The notes: generated from the letters alone by a model not told the origin. Counted from the stretch's first letter, positions 36,665 through 46,461 are shown. The stretch: 64,000 bases of DNA from Thioalkalivibrio paradoxus ARh 1 (GCF_000227685.2 NZ_CP007029.1:1772501-1836500), one strand, 5' to 3'. Numbers and translations: made by a program.

Positions 36665-37919
36665 TCAGGCCGCTTTCCTGTCTGACTGATCCGTCACTTG
36701 TTCCCCGTCCTGGAACGGGACGTTGTTGATGACAAGCTCCAGCTTGCGGAACCCCTTGATGCGTTTCCAGCGCTTCTGGGCGCTCTGGAGCAGTTTGAAG
36801 ACCATCGCCAGGGTCGTTATCGCGTGACCCGCAGTTGCGGCTGCGCCGCGTGCGCAGACGGACCGTGGCGAAGGTCGACTCGATCGGGTTGGTCGTGCGG
36901 ATGTGCACCCAGTGCTCGGCGGGGAAGTCGTAGAACGCCAGCAGGGGCTCCCGGTCCTTGTGCAGGCGCTCCATCGCCTTGGGATATTTGGCATCGAAGC
37001 GCTTCAGGGTCCGATCAAAGGCGGCATGGGCCGCCTCCCGGGTCTCGGCCATCCAGATGTTCTGCAGTTCTGCCTTGACCTTGGGCTGCATCGACTTCGG
37101 CAACTGGTTCAGCACGTTGGCGGTCTTGTGCACCCAGCAGCGTTGCTCCGCCACGTCCGGCCAGGTCTTGCGCAGGGCCTTCCAGAACCCCAGTGCGCCG
37201 TCGCCGATGGCCCGCTTCGGTCCGGTGCCGAGACCGCGTTCACGCAGGTCGGTGCGCACACTGGCCCAACTGGCCTCCGACTCCCGGTGACCATCCTCGA
37301 CCGCCACTAGCTCCTTGCGGCCATGCTCGGTGACGCCGATGATCACCAGCAGGCAGAGGCGATCATCCATGCGCACGTGGCTGTAGATCCCATCCGCCCA
37401 GAAATACACGTAGCGCCGGTCGGACAGGTCACGTTGGCTCCAGCTCCGATGGTCCGCCTGCCACTGTGCCTTCAGCCGCGAGATCGTATTGGCCGATAGC
37501 CCTCGGGCCTGCTCCCCGAGCAGCGCCGCCAGGGCCTCCTGGAAGTCGCCCGTGGAAACGCCCTTGAGGTAGAGCCACGGCAGCAACTCCTCGACGCTGC
37601 GGGCCCGCTTCAGGTACGGCGGCAGCAGCGTGCTGTTGAAGCGCACACCCCCGTCGCTGCGATCCCGAACCTTCGGCACCCGCACGCTCACCTCGCCGAT
37701 TCCGGTCTGCACGGTGCGCTCCGGCAGATGGCCGTTGCGGACCACCGCCTGGCGTCCGTCCTCCAGTCGGTGCGCCGCATACTGGTCGAGAAATCCGGCC
37801 AGTTCGGCTTCCACCGCCCGGGCGATGAGGTCGCGGGCACCTTGCCGCAGCAAGTCGTGCAGCGGATCCGCAATCGACAGTTCTGGTTGTGAAAGAGCTC
37901 GGAGAGTAGACTCGGTCAT
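36665..37919 (-). pseudogene. IS256-family transposase, frameshifted near its C-terminus
   Basis: The mutator-type DDE transposase is nearly complete. The catalytic residues are seen in [12 protein letters not shown] (first Asp), [19 protein letters not shown] (second Asp) and [19 protein letters not shown] (Glu). After RSRNCG the frame changes: the conserved ending ([17 protein letters not shown], then [13 protein letters not shown]) continues in another frame and stops at 36665, while the original frame runs on to 36645 with unrelated residues. One extra base at about 36812-36830 explains this. The copy is either inactive or carries an assembly error. Confidence 0.85.
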
Positions 37920-37990
37920 GGCGTATCCTTCCTTTTGTTGGCTGTGATCTGGCGAGAGATCAGCCAGCAGGATACGCCACCCTTCCTACC

Positions 37991-38019
37991 CCCCCGTACA
38001 CCAGATCTGAGCTTAACTC
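37991..38019. repeat. IS256 element, right terminal inverted repeat
   Basis: Its reverse complement begins GAGTTAAGCTCAGATCTGG and pairs with the left repeat; the shared core is ATCTGGTGTA. Confidence 0.8.
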
Positions 38020-38055
38020 GGCTGGTCGACACCACCATCCCTTGCGAGGCTGACC

Positions 38056-39918
38056 ATGTTCCACACACGCCCTCTTCTCCTTCTGCTCGTGCTCGCCCTG
38101 GCACTCCCCAGTCTGCTCGCATGTGGTGACCCGGAGGCTCAGGCAGAGGGCGATGACCCCGAGCAGATGGCCCGCCAGGCACCGCCCGAACACGACCCCG
38201 AAGCGACCTACAAGGGCCGCACTGCGGCTGAGCACGCCGAACGCCTGGCCGACCTCAGCCACATGCGACAGCTCTCTGCCCTGGAAGACATCGCCGCTAT
38301 GGGCGTGCACGGTCTGCCCGCACGCGAAGCCATCCACGCACTCATCGACGGGATCGAAGCCCGAAACCTGGACCCCCGGGTCGCGGAGCATGTCGAACTG
38401 GCGGCGCTGGGCACCCTGTACCACATCGAGGCCCCGGAGGCACCCGCGATGGCACGCCAGCGAATCCTGGACCCCGGCTACAGCGAACGCACCGGCACCT
38501 ATCGGCGACTGATGGGCGCCGCCCTGAACAGCGGCATGGATCCAGAGAGCCTGGGCGCCGACATCATCGGGCTGGCGACTTCCGAGCCGGAGCATGCGGC
38601 GCGCCTGCTGCGCACCGAGGCACTGCCGGATACCGTCCAGGCCGATCTGGCACAGGCCCTATTCCCGCTGGACCACGACGCAGAGACCACCCGCTTCTTC
38701 CTCGAAAAGCTCGCCGACTTCGACTTCATCGAACCCGCCCAGACGCTGGATTACATCCGCTCCCATCAGGACCTGGCCAGCGAGAACAGCCGGGCCACAC
38801 ACAGCCTGCTGGTCATCATCGGGACCGAAGAGGCCCTGGATCTCGCGCTCGACGTCAGCGGCTCCACCGCGGTGGGCGAACCCCGGCTGGTCGGCCTGTT
38901 CGCCCAATCGGAGATGGGGGCGGAACGCGCGATGGAGCGAATACTGGAGGCGGCCATGGCAGCCGAAACGCCGGAGGCCATCAAGGCTGCGACCGACGCC
39001 CTGGGGGGCCTCACTCAAGAGTTGATCCGGCCGTTCCGGGGGCGCACGGCAGAACCGGGAACTCCGGAGATGAACCTCGAGATCGTGCATGATCTGCATG
39101 TCGGGGCGCTGGCCCGATTGATTCGGGAAGGCTCCACCGAGGCGCATCAGGCGCAGGGGATCGAGAGCCTCGGCGGGTATCTGCGCAACAACCGGGAGGT
39201 GCCGCCCAACCCGGCGCTGGAACCGGTCTTCGCGATCGCCACCAGCCCGGAGCACGGACGTGAGGCGAGGCTGAACGCCCAGCAGACCTTGCAGGCCACG
39301 GTGACCTCCTTCGGCGGGGCGCTCGAACAGGATCCGGAGTACGTCTATACGGAAACCGTCCGGATGCTATGGACCGGCACCGATGCCGAGACCACCGAGG
39401 TGGCGCAGCGGATCCTGGGTAATGCGCGGCGCTCGTCGGAACACGCGGCCCTGGTCCTCGAACAGCTCAGCCTGACGATGGAGGCACACCTGGACGACTG
39501 GGCGGTCAACCCGGCCGCGGCCGTGGCACTGAGCCTGGCGAGCATGGACGCCTTCGATCGCCACCCCGCGCGTGAACAGGGCACCGTTGTCGTGGGCCAG
39601 CTCATCGCCAGCGAGCAGGCCGACTTGGCGTTTCTCGAGCCGCCGATGAGGCGGCACATGAATACCCTGGCCAATGCAGGCAACAACTCCGCGACCGGCA
39701 CCATCGGGCTGATTGGGCCCACCATCTTTGCCGAGCACGCGGCGCTGCATCGGGAATTCGAACCCGCCGCCTTCGCCCAAATCATGCTGCAACAGCCCGC
39801 CTGGCTAACCGACGAACCCGGGGCGGCCGAGCAGTGGCAGGACTTCCTGCAGCAAGTGGTCGCAGCCGACCGCGAGCACTTCAGCACCACGGCCCAGGAA
39901 GCGCTGGACGCCCTGTAG
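38056..39918 (+). CDS. Lipoprotein with helical (HEAT-like) repeats
   Basis: The 620-residue protein has a lipoprotein signal (LLLLLVLALALPSLLACGDP, lipobox LLAC) and an acidic, almost entirely helical mature chain with HEAT/TPR-like periodicity (for example SHMRQLSALEDIAAMGVHG and LPAREAIHALIDGIEARNL). Family unknown; a protein-binding scaffold in the periplasm is likely. GCGAGGC precedes the ATG. An IS256 element ends 36 bases upstream, so the native promoter may be lost. It is followed by two more exported proteins on the same strand. Confidence 0.75.
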   Translation: MFHTRPLLLLLVLALALPSLLACGDPEAQAEGDDPEQMARQAPPEHDPEATYKGRTAAEHAERLADLSHMRQLSALEDIAAMGVHGLPAREAIHALIDGIEARNLDPRVAEHVELAALGTLYHIEAPEAPAMARQRILDPGYSERTGTYRRLMGAALNSGMDPESLGADIIGLATSEPEHAARLLRTEALPDTVQADLAQALFPLDHDAETTRFFLEKLADFDFIEPAQTLDYIRSHQDLASENSRATHSLLVIIGTEEALDLALDVSGSTAVGEPRLVGLFAQSEMGAERAMERILEAAMAAETPEAIKAATDALGGLTQELIRPFRGRTAEPGTPEMNLEIVHDLHVGALARLIREGSTEAHQAQGIESLGGYLRNNREVPPNPALEPVFAIATSPEHGREARLNAQQTLQATVTSFGGALEQDPEYVYTETVRMLWTGTDAETTEVAQRILGNARRSSEHAALVLEQLSLTMEAHLDDWAVNPAAAVALSLASMDAFDRHPAREQGTVVVGQLIASEQADLAFLEPPMRRHMNTLANAGNNSATGTIGLIGPTIFAEHAALHREFEPAAFAQIMLQQPAWLTDEPGAAEQWQDFLQQVVAADREHFSTTAQEALDAL

Positions 39919-39972
39919 GCATCCGGCCCTCCGTTACGCTACCCATCCAGGGTTCACAAAGGACATTGCCCC

Positions 39973-40731
39973 ATGCCGATCCAGATCACTTGCTCCCGCA
40001 CCAGTCGCCTGTTCGTGGCGGCGGCCGGCCTGTTCGTCACGACCGCGCTCATGAGCACGCCGGTCGCGGCGCAGGACATCAGCGACATGGACTCCCAGGA
40101 CATCCGCAGCATGACACCGCTGGGTTCGCTCCAGGCCACAGTCGGAACCGAAACCCTGGAGTGGACCATCCTCCATGGTGAAGTCGACGGCGAGAACCTG
40201 GCCTCGGCCAGTTGGCAACCCATCACGATGCCCGAAAGTCCCATGGCCCGAATGATGGCGAACATGGATGAAGAACAGCGTCGCCAGATGGAAGAGACCA
40301 TGGGTGCCGCCGGCGTGGGTGTCGACCGGCAGTACGTCCGCATACGCATCACCGGCTTCGATCCCGAATCCGGAAAGGTGCAACGCGCGGGGATGCTCTC
40401 GATCGAACTGGGGATGCTGGCCACCCGCGACATGGACGCCGTCCACGCGCAGCCACACCAAGCGGACGTCTCCTACTACCGGAAAACCGACGACGGCGTC
40501 ACCCTACTGGTCGCCAACACCCGCTCCGCCGGAGCCACAACGACCGTTGACTTCGACCGCCTGGAAGTGAACGACGGCAAAGGTTCCGCCGAAGGACGCT
40601 TCAGCGCAGACCTGTGCCCCATGCGGCAGGTCGTGCGCAACACCATCGAGCCCGAAAGCTGCATCACCCTCGAAGGTGAATTCACCACGCGACTGGCGGA
40701 GCAGGAACCCGTCAGCATGACGGGACAATGA
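39973..40731 (+). CDS. Exported protein of unknown function, 252 residues
   Basis: A signal peptide (LFVAAAGLFVTTALMSTPVA, then AQD) precedes a beta-rich mature domain starting LGSLQATVGTETLEWTILHG. The middle has a methionine-rich segment (SPMARMMANMDEEQRRQM), which might bind metal or be a flexible loop. Two cysteines (ADLCPMRQ and ESCITLEG) near the C-terminus could form a disulfide. No family is recognised. It lies 54 bases after the HEAT-like lipoprotein gene and may share its transcript. Confidence 0.65.
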   Translation: MPIQITCSRTSRLFVAAAGLFVTTALMSTPVAAQDISDMDSQDIRSMTPLGSLQATVGTETLEWTILHGEVDGENLASASWQPITMPESPMARMMANMDEEQRRQMEETMGAAGVGVDRQYVRIRITGFDPESGKVQRAGMLSIELGMLATRDMDAVHAQPHQADVSYYRKTDDGVTLLVANTRSAGATTTVDFDRLEVNDGKGSAEGRFSADLCPMRQVVRNTIEPESCITLEGEFTTRLAEQEPVSMTGQ

Positions 40732-40738
40732 TTGTCCC
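40722..40738. repeat. Perfect 17-bp interrupted palindrome
   Basis: GGGACAAT and its reverse complement ATTGTCCC flank one central G, across the stop codon of the preceding gene. It is too tight for an RNA hairpin, so if it has a role it is as a dimer-binding operator, or it may be chance. Confidence 0.4.
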
Positions 40739-40826
40739 CTGACAATCTGCCACCCCGGCAACCCGCCCGAGCGCCTCCAGAGGCCCGGGCCACCAGAAAC
40801 CACCACGCATACAGCGGGGGTCCCAC

Positions 40827-41222
40827 ATGTTCAAGACCATGTCCTGTGTCCTGGGAGCGGTATTCGCTTTCGGCCTTGTTATCGAGTCCGCCGCAGCCCG
40901 CGGCTATGTCCCCATCGGCGGAAACCAGGGAGCGAATTATACGCCGCAGAACCCCAATGACCCCGATTCCCGATCGGCCGACGAAGGCGGAGCCTCCAGT
41001 CGACCCGATTCAGGGCGCTCCACTCGCCAGCCGGGCCTGACCACCCCCTCCCCGGGCGTGGTCGCCCCCTCACATGGCTCAGGACAAATCCCGGTTCAGG
41101 AACCGGGCCGAATCAACCCCGGGACCCGGAATGTGACGCCAGCGCAGGGCGTTGAAGGTCCAGGGGCGATGCCGAAACCGGGCGACCCCGGCTCCGGAAG
41201 AACGACCCCCGGCGGGCGATAA
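40827..41222 (+). CDS. Exported low-complexity protein, 131 residues
   Basis: A signal peptide (FKTMSCVLGAVFAFGLVIES, then AAARG) is followed by a disordered mature chain dominated by Gly, Pro, Ser, Asn and Thr (for example SRPDSGRSTRQPGLTTPSPG). No fold or motif is seen. It could be a secreted linker-like or surface protein. It follows two other exported proteins in the same direction, about 95 bases downstream of the second. Confidence 0.5.
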   Translation: MFKTMSCVLGAVFAFGLVIESAAARGYVPIGGNQGANYTPQNPNDPDSRSADEGGASSRPDSGRSTRQPGLTTPSPGVVAPSHGSGQIPVQEPGRINPGTRNVTPAQGVEGPGAMPKPGDPGSGRTTPGGR

Positions 41223-41353
41223 GAGAAGCCCGATAAGATCATGGGTGCCGGTCTCGTTTTCTGACTTGGTTTTCCCCAACGCTTGGCTACGCGGCAGGCG
41301 CGTGAAGGCGAGAGTTGGCTATACCGTGGCTACACGGACCCCAGAAACGAAAA

Positions 41354-41376
41354 AGGCCACCCTGCAAAGGTGGCCT
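41354..41376 (-). terminator. Rho-independent terminator of tRNA-Asn
   Basis: Reading the minus strand, AGGCCACC and GGTGGCCT form an eight-base perfect stem with a seven-base loop, followed by TTTTTCGTTT. It lies 17 bases after the tRNA 3' end. Confidence 0.85.
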
Positions 41377-41392
41377 AAGTCGTTGTTTTATC

Positions 41393-41468
41393 TGGCTCCC
41401 CGGGACGGACTCGAACCGCCGACCTAGTGATTAACAGTCACCCGCTCTACCGACTGAGCTACCGGGGA
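41393..41468 (-). tRNA. tRNA-Asn (GTT)
   Basis: A 76-base tRNA with encoded CCA. The acceptor arm TCCCCGG pairs with CCGGGGA, the D arm has GCTCAGTCGGTAGAGC, the anticodon loop CTGTTAA gives GTT, and the T arm has GGTTCGAGTCC. All four arms pair well. Confidence 0.97.
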
Positions 41469-41507
41469 TTGGGAAGCCGCGAATGCTAAAGTCCGGCGCT
41501 CTGCGAG

Positions 41508-42695
41508 TCAAGCGCCGCGGGCGAAGCGGCCGATGCGCTCGAGCGCCTGGTCGAGCACGGCGAGGCTGGTGGCGAACGAGATGCGCACATGGCCGTCGAG
41601 GCCAAACGCGCTGCCCGGAACCAGTGCGACACCGACGTCGTCGAGCAGACGGCGCGAGAACTCGATATCGTCGGCGATGCCGCGGGCCTGCATCGCGCCG
41701 GTTACTCTCGGGAAGCAGTAGAAGGTGCCGTCCGGCATCAGGCATTCGACACCGGGGATCGCGTTCAGGCCGTCGACGACATGCCGGGCGCGCTTCTCGA
41801 ATTCGACGCACATGTCGCGCACGCACTGCTGGTCGCCGTTGAGAGCCACGACCGCAGCCGCCTGCGCGATCGAGGTGGGGTTGGAGGTGCTCTGCGACTG
41901 CACGTTCTTCATCGCGCCGATCAATTTCGCCGGGCCACCCGCGTAGCCGATCCGCCAGCCGGTCATCGCGTAGGCCTTCGACACGCCGTTCAGCACCACG
42001 GTGCGCGGCGCCAGGTCGGGCGCGACGTTCAGGATGTTCACGAACTTCGCGCCGCCGAACAGGATGTGCTCGTACATGTCGTCGGTCGCGATCACGAGGT
42101 TCGGGTGTTCGCGCAGCACCTCGGCCAGCGCCGAGAGTTCATCGGCACTGTAGGCCGCACCCGTCGGGTTCGATGGGCTGTTCAGGAAGATCAGCCGCGA
42201 TCTCGGCGTGATCGCAGCGCGCAGCTGCTCGGCGTTGATCCGGAAGCCGCTTTCCTGCGTTGCAGTGATGAACACCGGCGTCGCGTCCGCGAGCAGCGCG
42301 ATGTCCGGGTAGGAGACCCAGTAGGGCGCCGGAATCAGCACCTCGTCGCCCGGGTTCAGCAGCGCCTGTGCCAGGTTGAAGATGCTCTGCTTGCCGCCGG
42401 AGGAAACCAGGATCTCGTTCGGTTTGAACTGGAAGCCGTTGTCGCGTTCGAACTTCGCGATGATCGCCTGCTTCAGCGCGGCGGTGCCGTCGACCGCGGT
42501 GTACTTGGTTTCCCCGCGGGCAAGCGCATCGATCGCGCCCTGCTTGATATGCTCCGGGGTATCGAAGTCGGGCTCCCCGGCACCGAGACCGACGATGTCG
42601 CGGCCCTCGGACCTGAGCTGCGCGGCAAGCGCGCTGACCGCCAGGGTAGGGGAGGGCTTGATGCGCTGAACGCGTTCGGAAAGTTGGATGTCCAA
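41508..42695 (-). CDS. Pyridoxal-phosphate aspartate aminotransferase (class I)
   Basis: Cytoplasmic aminotransferase, probably aspartate to oxaloacetate with 2-oxoglutarate, of the I-gamma (thermophile/Rhizobium AspC) type. The 395 residues begin with the standard LSERVQRIKPSPTLAVSALA. The active site shows SGGKQSIFNLAQALLNPGDE, NSPSNPTGAAYS and the Schiff-base lysine in VVLNGVSKAYAMTGWRIGY. The start is a TTG with AGAGG six bases before it; no ATG occurs nearby and family alignments begin here. It is divergent from uvrB with only 58 bases between. Confidence 0.93.
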   Translation of the reverse strand: MDIQLSERVQRIKPSPTLAVSALAAQLRSEGRDIVGLGAGEPDFDTPEHIKQGAIDALARGETKYTAVDGTAALKQAIIAKFERDNGFQFKPNEILVSSGGKQSIFNLAQALLNPGDEVLIPAPYWVSYPDIALLADATPVFITATQESGFRINAEQLRAAITPRSRLIFLNSPSNPTGAAYSADELSALAEVLREHPNLVIATDDMYEHILFGGAKFVNILNVAPDLAPRTVVLNGVSKAYAMTGWRIGYAGGPAKLIGAMKNVQSQSTSNPTSIAQAAAVVALNGDQQCVRDMCVEFEKRARHVVDGLNAIPGVECLMPDGTFYCFPRVTGAMQARGIADDIEFSRRLLDDVGVALVPGSAFGLDGHVRISFATSLAVLDQALERIGRFARGA

Positions 42696-42753
42696 GACGG
42701 GCCTCTGGCAAGCACTGGAATGAGGGAAGCAGCGTTGGTCGCTGCACTGCGAA

Positions 42754-44820
42754 ATGATACTGAAATCAGACGTGCAAGATAAGGCGGAAGCGGGCCAGCG
42801 GCTCGAGGTCGTGTCGAGTTACCAGCCGGCCGGCGACCAGCCCGAGGCGATCCGGGCCCTGGTCGACGGGATCGAGTCCGGCCTCGCGCACCAGGTGCTG
42901 CTCGGGGTGACCGGCTCGGGCAAGACGTTCACGATCGCGAACGTGATCGAACAGGTGCAGCGGCCGACGATCATCCTCGCGCCGAACAAGACACTGGCGG
43001 CCCAACTCTACGGCGAGATGAAGGAGTTCTTCCCGCATAACACGGTGGAATATTTCGTTTCCTATTACGACTATTACCAGCCCGAGGCCTATGTGCCGTC
43101 GTCGGACACCTACATCGAGAAGGACGCGTCGATCAACGACCACATCGAGCAGATGCGCCTGTCCGCGACGCGCGCGCTGCTGGAACGGCGCGACGCGATC
43201 ATCGTCGCCAGCGTATCGGCGATCTACGGCCTGGGCGATCCCCGCAAGTACCTGTCGATGGTGCTGCACATCAAGCGCGGCGACCGGGTGGACCAGCGCG
43301 AAATCCTGCGCCGGCTGGCCGAGCTGCAGTACACGCGCAACGACATGGAACTGCGCCGGGCGACCTACCGTGTGCGCGGCGAGGTGATCGACATTCACCC
43401 GGCGGAATCGGAGGCCGAGGCGGTGCGCATCGAGCTGTTCGACGACGAGGTCGAAAAGCTCAGTTATTTCGACCCGCTGACCGGAGAAGTCCTGCGCACG
43501 GTGCCGCGGTTGACGATTTACCCGAAGACCCACTACGTGACGCCGCGCGAGACCCTGGTTGCGGCGGTGGATGAGATCCGCGAGGAACTCAAGCAACGCC
43601 TGGACTTCCTGCGCAACGAGAACCGCCTGGTCGAGGCCCAGCGCCTGGAGCAGCGCACGGTGTTCGACATGGAGATGATCCTCGAGATCGGCTATTGCTC
43701 CGGGATCGAGAACTACTCGCGCTACCTTTCCGGCCGTGCCGCCGGCGAGCCGCCACCGACGTTTTTCGACTATCTGCCGCCCGATGCGTTGCTGGTGATC
43801 GACGAGTCGCATGTTTCGGTACCGCAGATCAACGGGATGTTCCGCGGCGACCGCTCGCGCAAGGAGACGCTGGTCGAGTACGGCTTCCGGTTGCCGTCGG
43901 CGCTGGACAACCGGCCGCTGCGCTTCGAGGAGTTCGAGCACCTGCAGCCGCAGACCATCTACGTCTCCGCGACTCCGGGGCCGTATGAGCTGGAACACGC
44001 CGGGGCCGTGGTGGAACAGGTGGTCCGGCCGACCGGCCTGCTGGATCCAAGGCTGGAGGTGCGCCCGGCCAGCACCCAGGTCGACGACTGCCTGTCCGAG
44101 ATCCGCCTGCGCCTCGAGCGCAACGAGCGGGTGCTGATCACCACCCTGACCAAGCGCATGGCCGAGGATCTGACCGACTACCTGTCCGAGCACGGCGTGC
44201 GGGTGCGTTACCTGCACTCGGACATCGATACGGTCGAGCGCATGGAGATCATCCGCGACCTGCGCCTCGGCGAATTCGACGTACTGGTCGGGATCAACCT
44301 GCTGCGCGAAGGCCTGGACATGCCCGAGGTCTCGCTGGTTGCGATCCTCGATGCCGACAAGGAGGGCTTTTTGCGTTCGGAGCGCTCGCTGATCCAGACC
44401 ATCGGGCGCGCGGCGCGCAACGTGAACGGCATGGCGATCCTGTACGCGGACACGGTCACCGGCTCGATGCAGCGGGCAATCGAGGAAACCGAGCGCAGGC
44501 GCGAGAAACAGATGGCACACAACGAGCGCCACGGCATCACGCCGCTGGGCATCCGCAAGGCGGTCGCCGACATCCTCGAGGCGCGGGCCGATCCGCGCCA
44601 GGCCCGGCGGGGGCGCGACCGTCGCGTGGCCGAGACGTCCCCGGCGTACGCCGACACCCCCGACCATGCCACCCGCGAGATCGAACGCCTGGAGAAGGAG
44701 ATGTACGAGAAGGCACGCAACCTCGAGTTCGAGGAGGCCGCGCGGCTGCGTGACCGCATCCAGGACCTGAAGGAACGCGCGTTCCGCCCGGAAGCCGCGC
44801 TGCAGCATACCGGTTCCTGA
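42754..44820 (+). CDS. uvrB: UvrB, excinuclease ABC subunit B
   Basis: Helicase-like core of nucleotide excision repair; it receives damage from UvrA and recruits UvrC. The 688 residues show Walker [15 protein letters not shown], the beta-hairpin [40 protein letters not shown] and the helicase motif [14 protein letters not shown]-terminal UVR domain (about 640-675, [20 protein letters not shown]) binds UvrC. The ATG lacks a clear ribosome binding site, and a GTG at 42771 is possible. No LexA box of the CTGT-N8-ACAG type is seen upstream. Four bases separate it from the next gene. Confidence 0.97.
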   Translation: MILKSDVQDKAEAGQRLEVVSSYQPAGDQPEAIRALVDGIESGLAHQVLLGVTGSGKTFTIANVIEQVQRPTIILAPNKTLAAQLYGEMKEFFPHNTVEYFVSYYDYYQPEAYVPSSDTYIEKDASINDHIEQMRLSATRALLERRDAIIVASVSAIYGLGDPRKYLSMVLHIKRGDRVDQREILRRLAELQYTRNDMELRRATYRVRGEVIDIHPAESEAEAVRIELFDDEVEKLSYFDPLTGEVLRTVPRLTIYPKTHYVTPRETLVAAVDEIREELKQRLDFLRNENRLVEAQRLEQRTVFDMEMILEIGYCSGIENYSRYLSGRAAGEPPPTFFDYLPPDALLVIDESHVSVPQINGMFRGDRSRKETLVEYGFRLPSALDNRPLRFEEFEHLQPQTIYVSATPGPYELEHAGAVVEQVVRPTGLLDPRLEVRPASTQVDDCLSEIRLRLERNERVLITTLTKRMAEDLTDYLSEHGVRVRYLHSDIDTVERMEIIRDLRLGEFDVLVGINLLREGLDMPEVSLVAILDADKEGFLRSERSLIQTIGRAARNVNGMAILYADTVTGSMQRAIEETERRREKQMAHNERHGITPLGIRKAVADILEARADPRQARRGRDRRVAETSPAYADTPDHATREIERLEKEMYEKARNLEFEEAARLRDRIQDLKERAFRPEAALQHTGS

Positions 44821-44823
44821 ACC

Positions 44824-45309
44824 ATGAACGACGCTGATATCCACCAGGTGGCCGAAGGGCTCGTCGACTCAGTGCCCGGGTTGGTGATCGGAACCGATGC
44901 AGGGCAGGGCATCGCGCTCGGCCACCTGCCGTTCACGGGATCGCTGGAGGACGGACTGGTGGTGGTTTCGAGCCGGTTGGCGGCGCATTACCATGCGCTT
45001 GCGGCGGACCGCCCGGTCGCCTGCCTGCTGCTCGAGGACGCCGCCGACTGCCGTCAGATCTATGCGCGCAAACGCTTGCTGCTGCACTGCCGTCCCGAAC
45101 GCCTGAACGATCCCGCGCAGAGGGCCGGCGCATTCGCGGCGCTCGAGGCGCGGTTCGGCGGCATCCTGAACCTGCTCGAGGGGCTGGCGGACTTCCAGGC
45201 GTTTCGGCTGCATGCATTGTCCGGAGAACTGGTGCTCGGTTTCGGCAAGGCTTATGCGCTCCGCGGGACCGGGCTGCGCACGGTCGTACAGCAGACCGGC
45301 AGCGGCTGA
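44824..45309 (+). CDS. HugZ-like FMN-binding split-barrel protein
   Basis: The 161-residue protein resembles the pyridoxamine-phosphate-oxidase-like domain of HugZ/heme-utilisation proteins: VVVSSRLAAHYHALAADRPV (strand and helix), then CLLLEDAADCRQIYARKRLL, and the end GLADFQAFRLHALSGELVLG. Members bind FMN or heme and some degrade heme. The C-terminal HugZ tail is absent or short, so a generic PPOX role is possible. It starts four bases after uvrB and is co-transcribed with it. Confidence 0.75.
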   Translation: MNDADIHQVAEGLVDSVPGLVIGTDAGQGIALGHLPFTGSLEDGLVVVSSRLAAHYHALAADRPVACLLLEDAADCRQIYARKRLLLHCRPERLNDPAQRAGAFAALEARFGGILNLLEGLADFQAFRLHALSGELVLGFGKAYALRGTGLRTVVQQTGSG

Positions 45310-45397
45310 GCGCGGCGACCTGCGGCAGCAGGAACGCCTGCCGGCGCAAAACCCGCTAGACTGAAGATTCCGTCGTGTACGAACCCGGTATGAATCC

Positions 45398-46432
45398 ATG
45401 AGCGAATTCCTGGGCCCGGTGATGCTGGGTATAACGGGGCTGGAACTGACCCCGGAAGATCGCGAGCGCCTGCTGCACCCGGCCACCGGCGCCGTGATCC
45501 TGTTCACTCGGAACTACGAGAACCCGGAGCAGCTTCGGGCACTGGCTGCCGAGATCCGTTCCCTGCGGCAACCGGAACTGCTGCTGGCGGTGGATCACGA
45601 AGGCGGGAGGGTGCAGCGCTTTCGCACGGGGTTTACCGAATTGCCGCCGATGCGACGCATCGGCGACGTGTTTTCCTACGATCCGACCCGGGGGCAGGAG
45701 CTGGCGCGGGATGCCGGATGGCTGCTGGCGCAGGAACTCAAGGCCGCCGGTCTGGACTTCAGCTTCACCCCGGTGCTGGACCGCGACGCGGGTATCAGCG
45801 AAGTGATCGGCGACCGCGCGTTCCACGATCGGGCGGACGTGATCGCCCGGCTCGGCGGCTGCCTGCTCGACGGACTCGACGAGGCCGGAATGTCGGGGGT
45901 CGGCAAGCATTTTCCGGGGCATGGCGGCGTCGCCGCGGATTCGCACGAGGAGCTGCCGGTGGATCCGCGTCCATTCGCAGAGATCGAGGCCGACGACATC
46001 GCGGCCTTTCTGCCGCTGTTGCCGCAACTGGGCGGCATCATGCCGGCACATGTGATCTATCCCGACGTGGATTCGAGTCCCGCGGGTTTCTCGGGGATTT
46101 GGCTGAACGACCTGCTGCGGGTGCGCTGGGGCTTCGACGGCGCGCTGTTCAGCGACGATCTGGGGATGGCCGGCGCCCACTTCGCGGGCTCGCCCGCCGA
46201 CCGCGCCCATGCGGCCCTGTATGCAGGTTGCGACATGGTCCTGATCTGCAACGATTTCGCCGCGGCCGACGAAATCCTGCAGACCCTCGAAGGGCGCGAT
46301 TCGAACCCCGACACGCAGCGCCGGCTCGAAGCCATGCGTGCCCGGCCGGCGGCACAGGATCCCGCTCGGATCGAGGCCGCGCAGTCCCGGTTGCTGGCGT
46401 TGGCCGACCGCGAACCCACCTACATCACCTGA
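45398..46432 (+). CDS. nagZ: NagZ, beta-N-acetylhexosaminidase
   Basis: Cytoplasmic family 3 glycoside hydrolase that removes N-acetylglucosamine from anhydromuropeptides in peptidoglycan recycling. The 344 residues are standard length. Signatures are LLLAVDHEGGRVQRFRTGFT, the family-defining KHFPGHGGVAADSHEELPVD (His is the acid/base and Asp assists) and the nucleophile Asp in GALFSDDLGMAGA. It fits functionally with the PBP1C and alpha-2-macroglobulin genes elsewhere in the window, but is not linked in an operon with them. Confidence 0.96.
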   Translation: MSEFLGPVMLGITGLELTPEDRERLLHPATGAVILFTRNYENPEQLRALAAEIRSLRQPELLLAVDHEGGRVQRFRTGFTELPPMRRIGDVFSYDPTRGQELARDAGWLLAQELKAAGLDFSFTPVLDRDAGISEVIGDRAFHDRADVIARLGGCLLDGLDEAGMSGVGKHFPGHGGVAADSHEELPVDPRPFAEIEADDIAAFLPLLPQLGGIMPAHVIYPDVDSSPAGFSGIWLNDLLRVRWGFDGALFSDDLGMAGAHFAGSPADRAHAALYAGCDMVLICNDFAAADEILQTLEGRDSNPDTQRRLEAMRARPAAQDPARIEAAQSRLLALADREPTYIT

Positions 46433-46461
46433 CCGCCGGACATCGGATGCCCGGCGGTCAG
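46429..46461. terminator. Stem-loop at the end of nagZ
   Basis: CTGACCGCCGG and CCGGCGGTCAG form a perfect 11-base stem that begins on the nagZ stop codon, with an 11-base loop. There is no T-run, so it may be a stabilising 3' hairpin or a rho-assisted terminator. Confidence 0.5.

Larger units (their letters stand above)
36636..38019 (-). mobile_element. IS256-family insertion sequence
   Basis: An element of 1384 bases is bounded by 29-base terminal inverted repeats that agree at 23 positions, and it holds one transposase gene with a frameshift. Size and gene are right for the IS256 family. I see no 8-9 base target duplication next to the repeats. The right end lies 36 bases before the start of a lipoprotein gene, so the insertion may have replaced or altered that gene's promoter. 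Confidence 0.85.

Noticed and set aside
36627-38028. Target-site duplication of the IS256 element
   Set aside because: The nine bases outside each inverted repeat do not match each other.
41354-41376. Inverted repeat beside tRNA-Asn as an attachment site of an island
   Set aside because: It has a T-run after the stem on the tRNA strand and is a normal terminator; no duplicate tRNA 3' end was seen nearby.
42696-42753. LexA box before uvrB
   Set aside because: No CTGT-N8-ACAG sequence in the 58-base gap.
42766-44844. Minus-strand open frame of 692 codons opposite uvrB
   Set aside because: Shadow of uvrB, whose motifs are all present in the plus strand.
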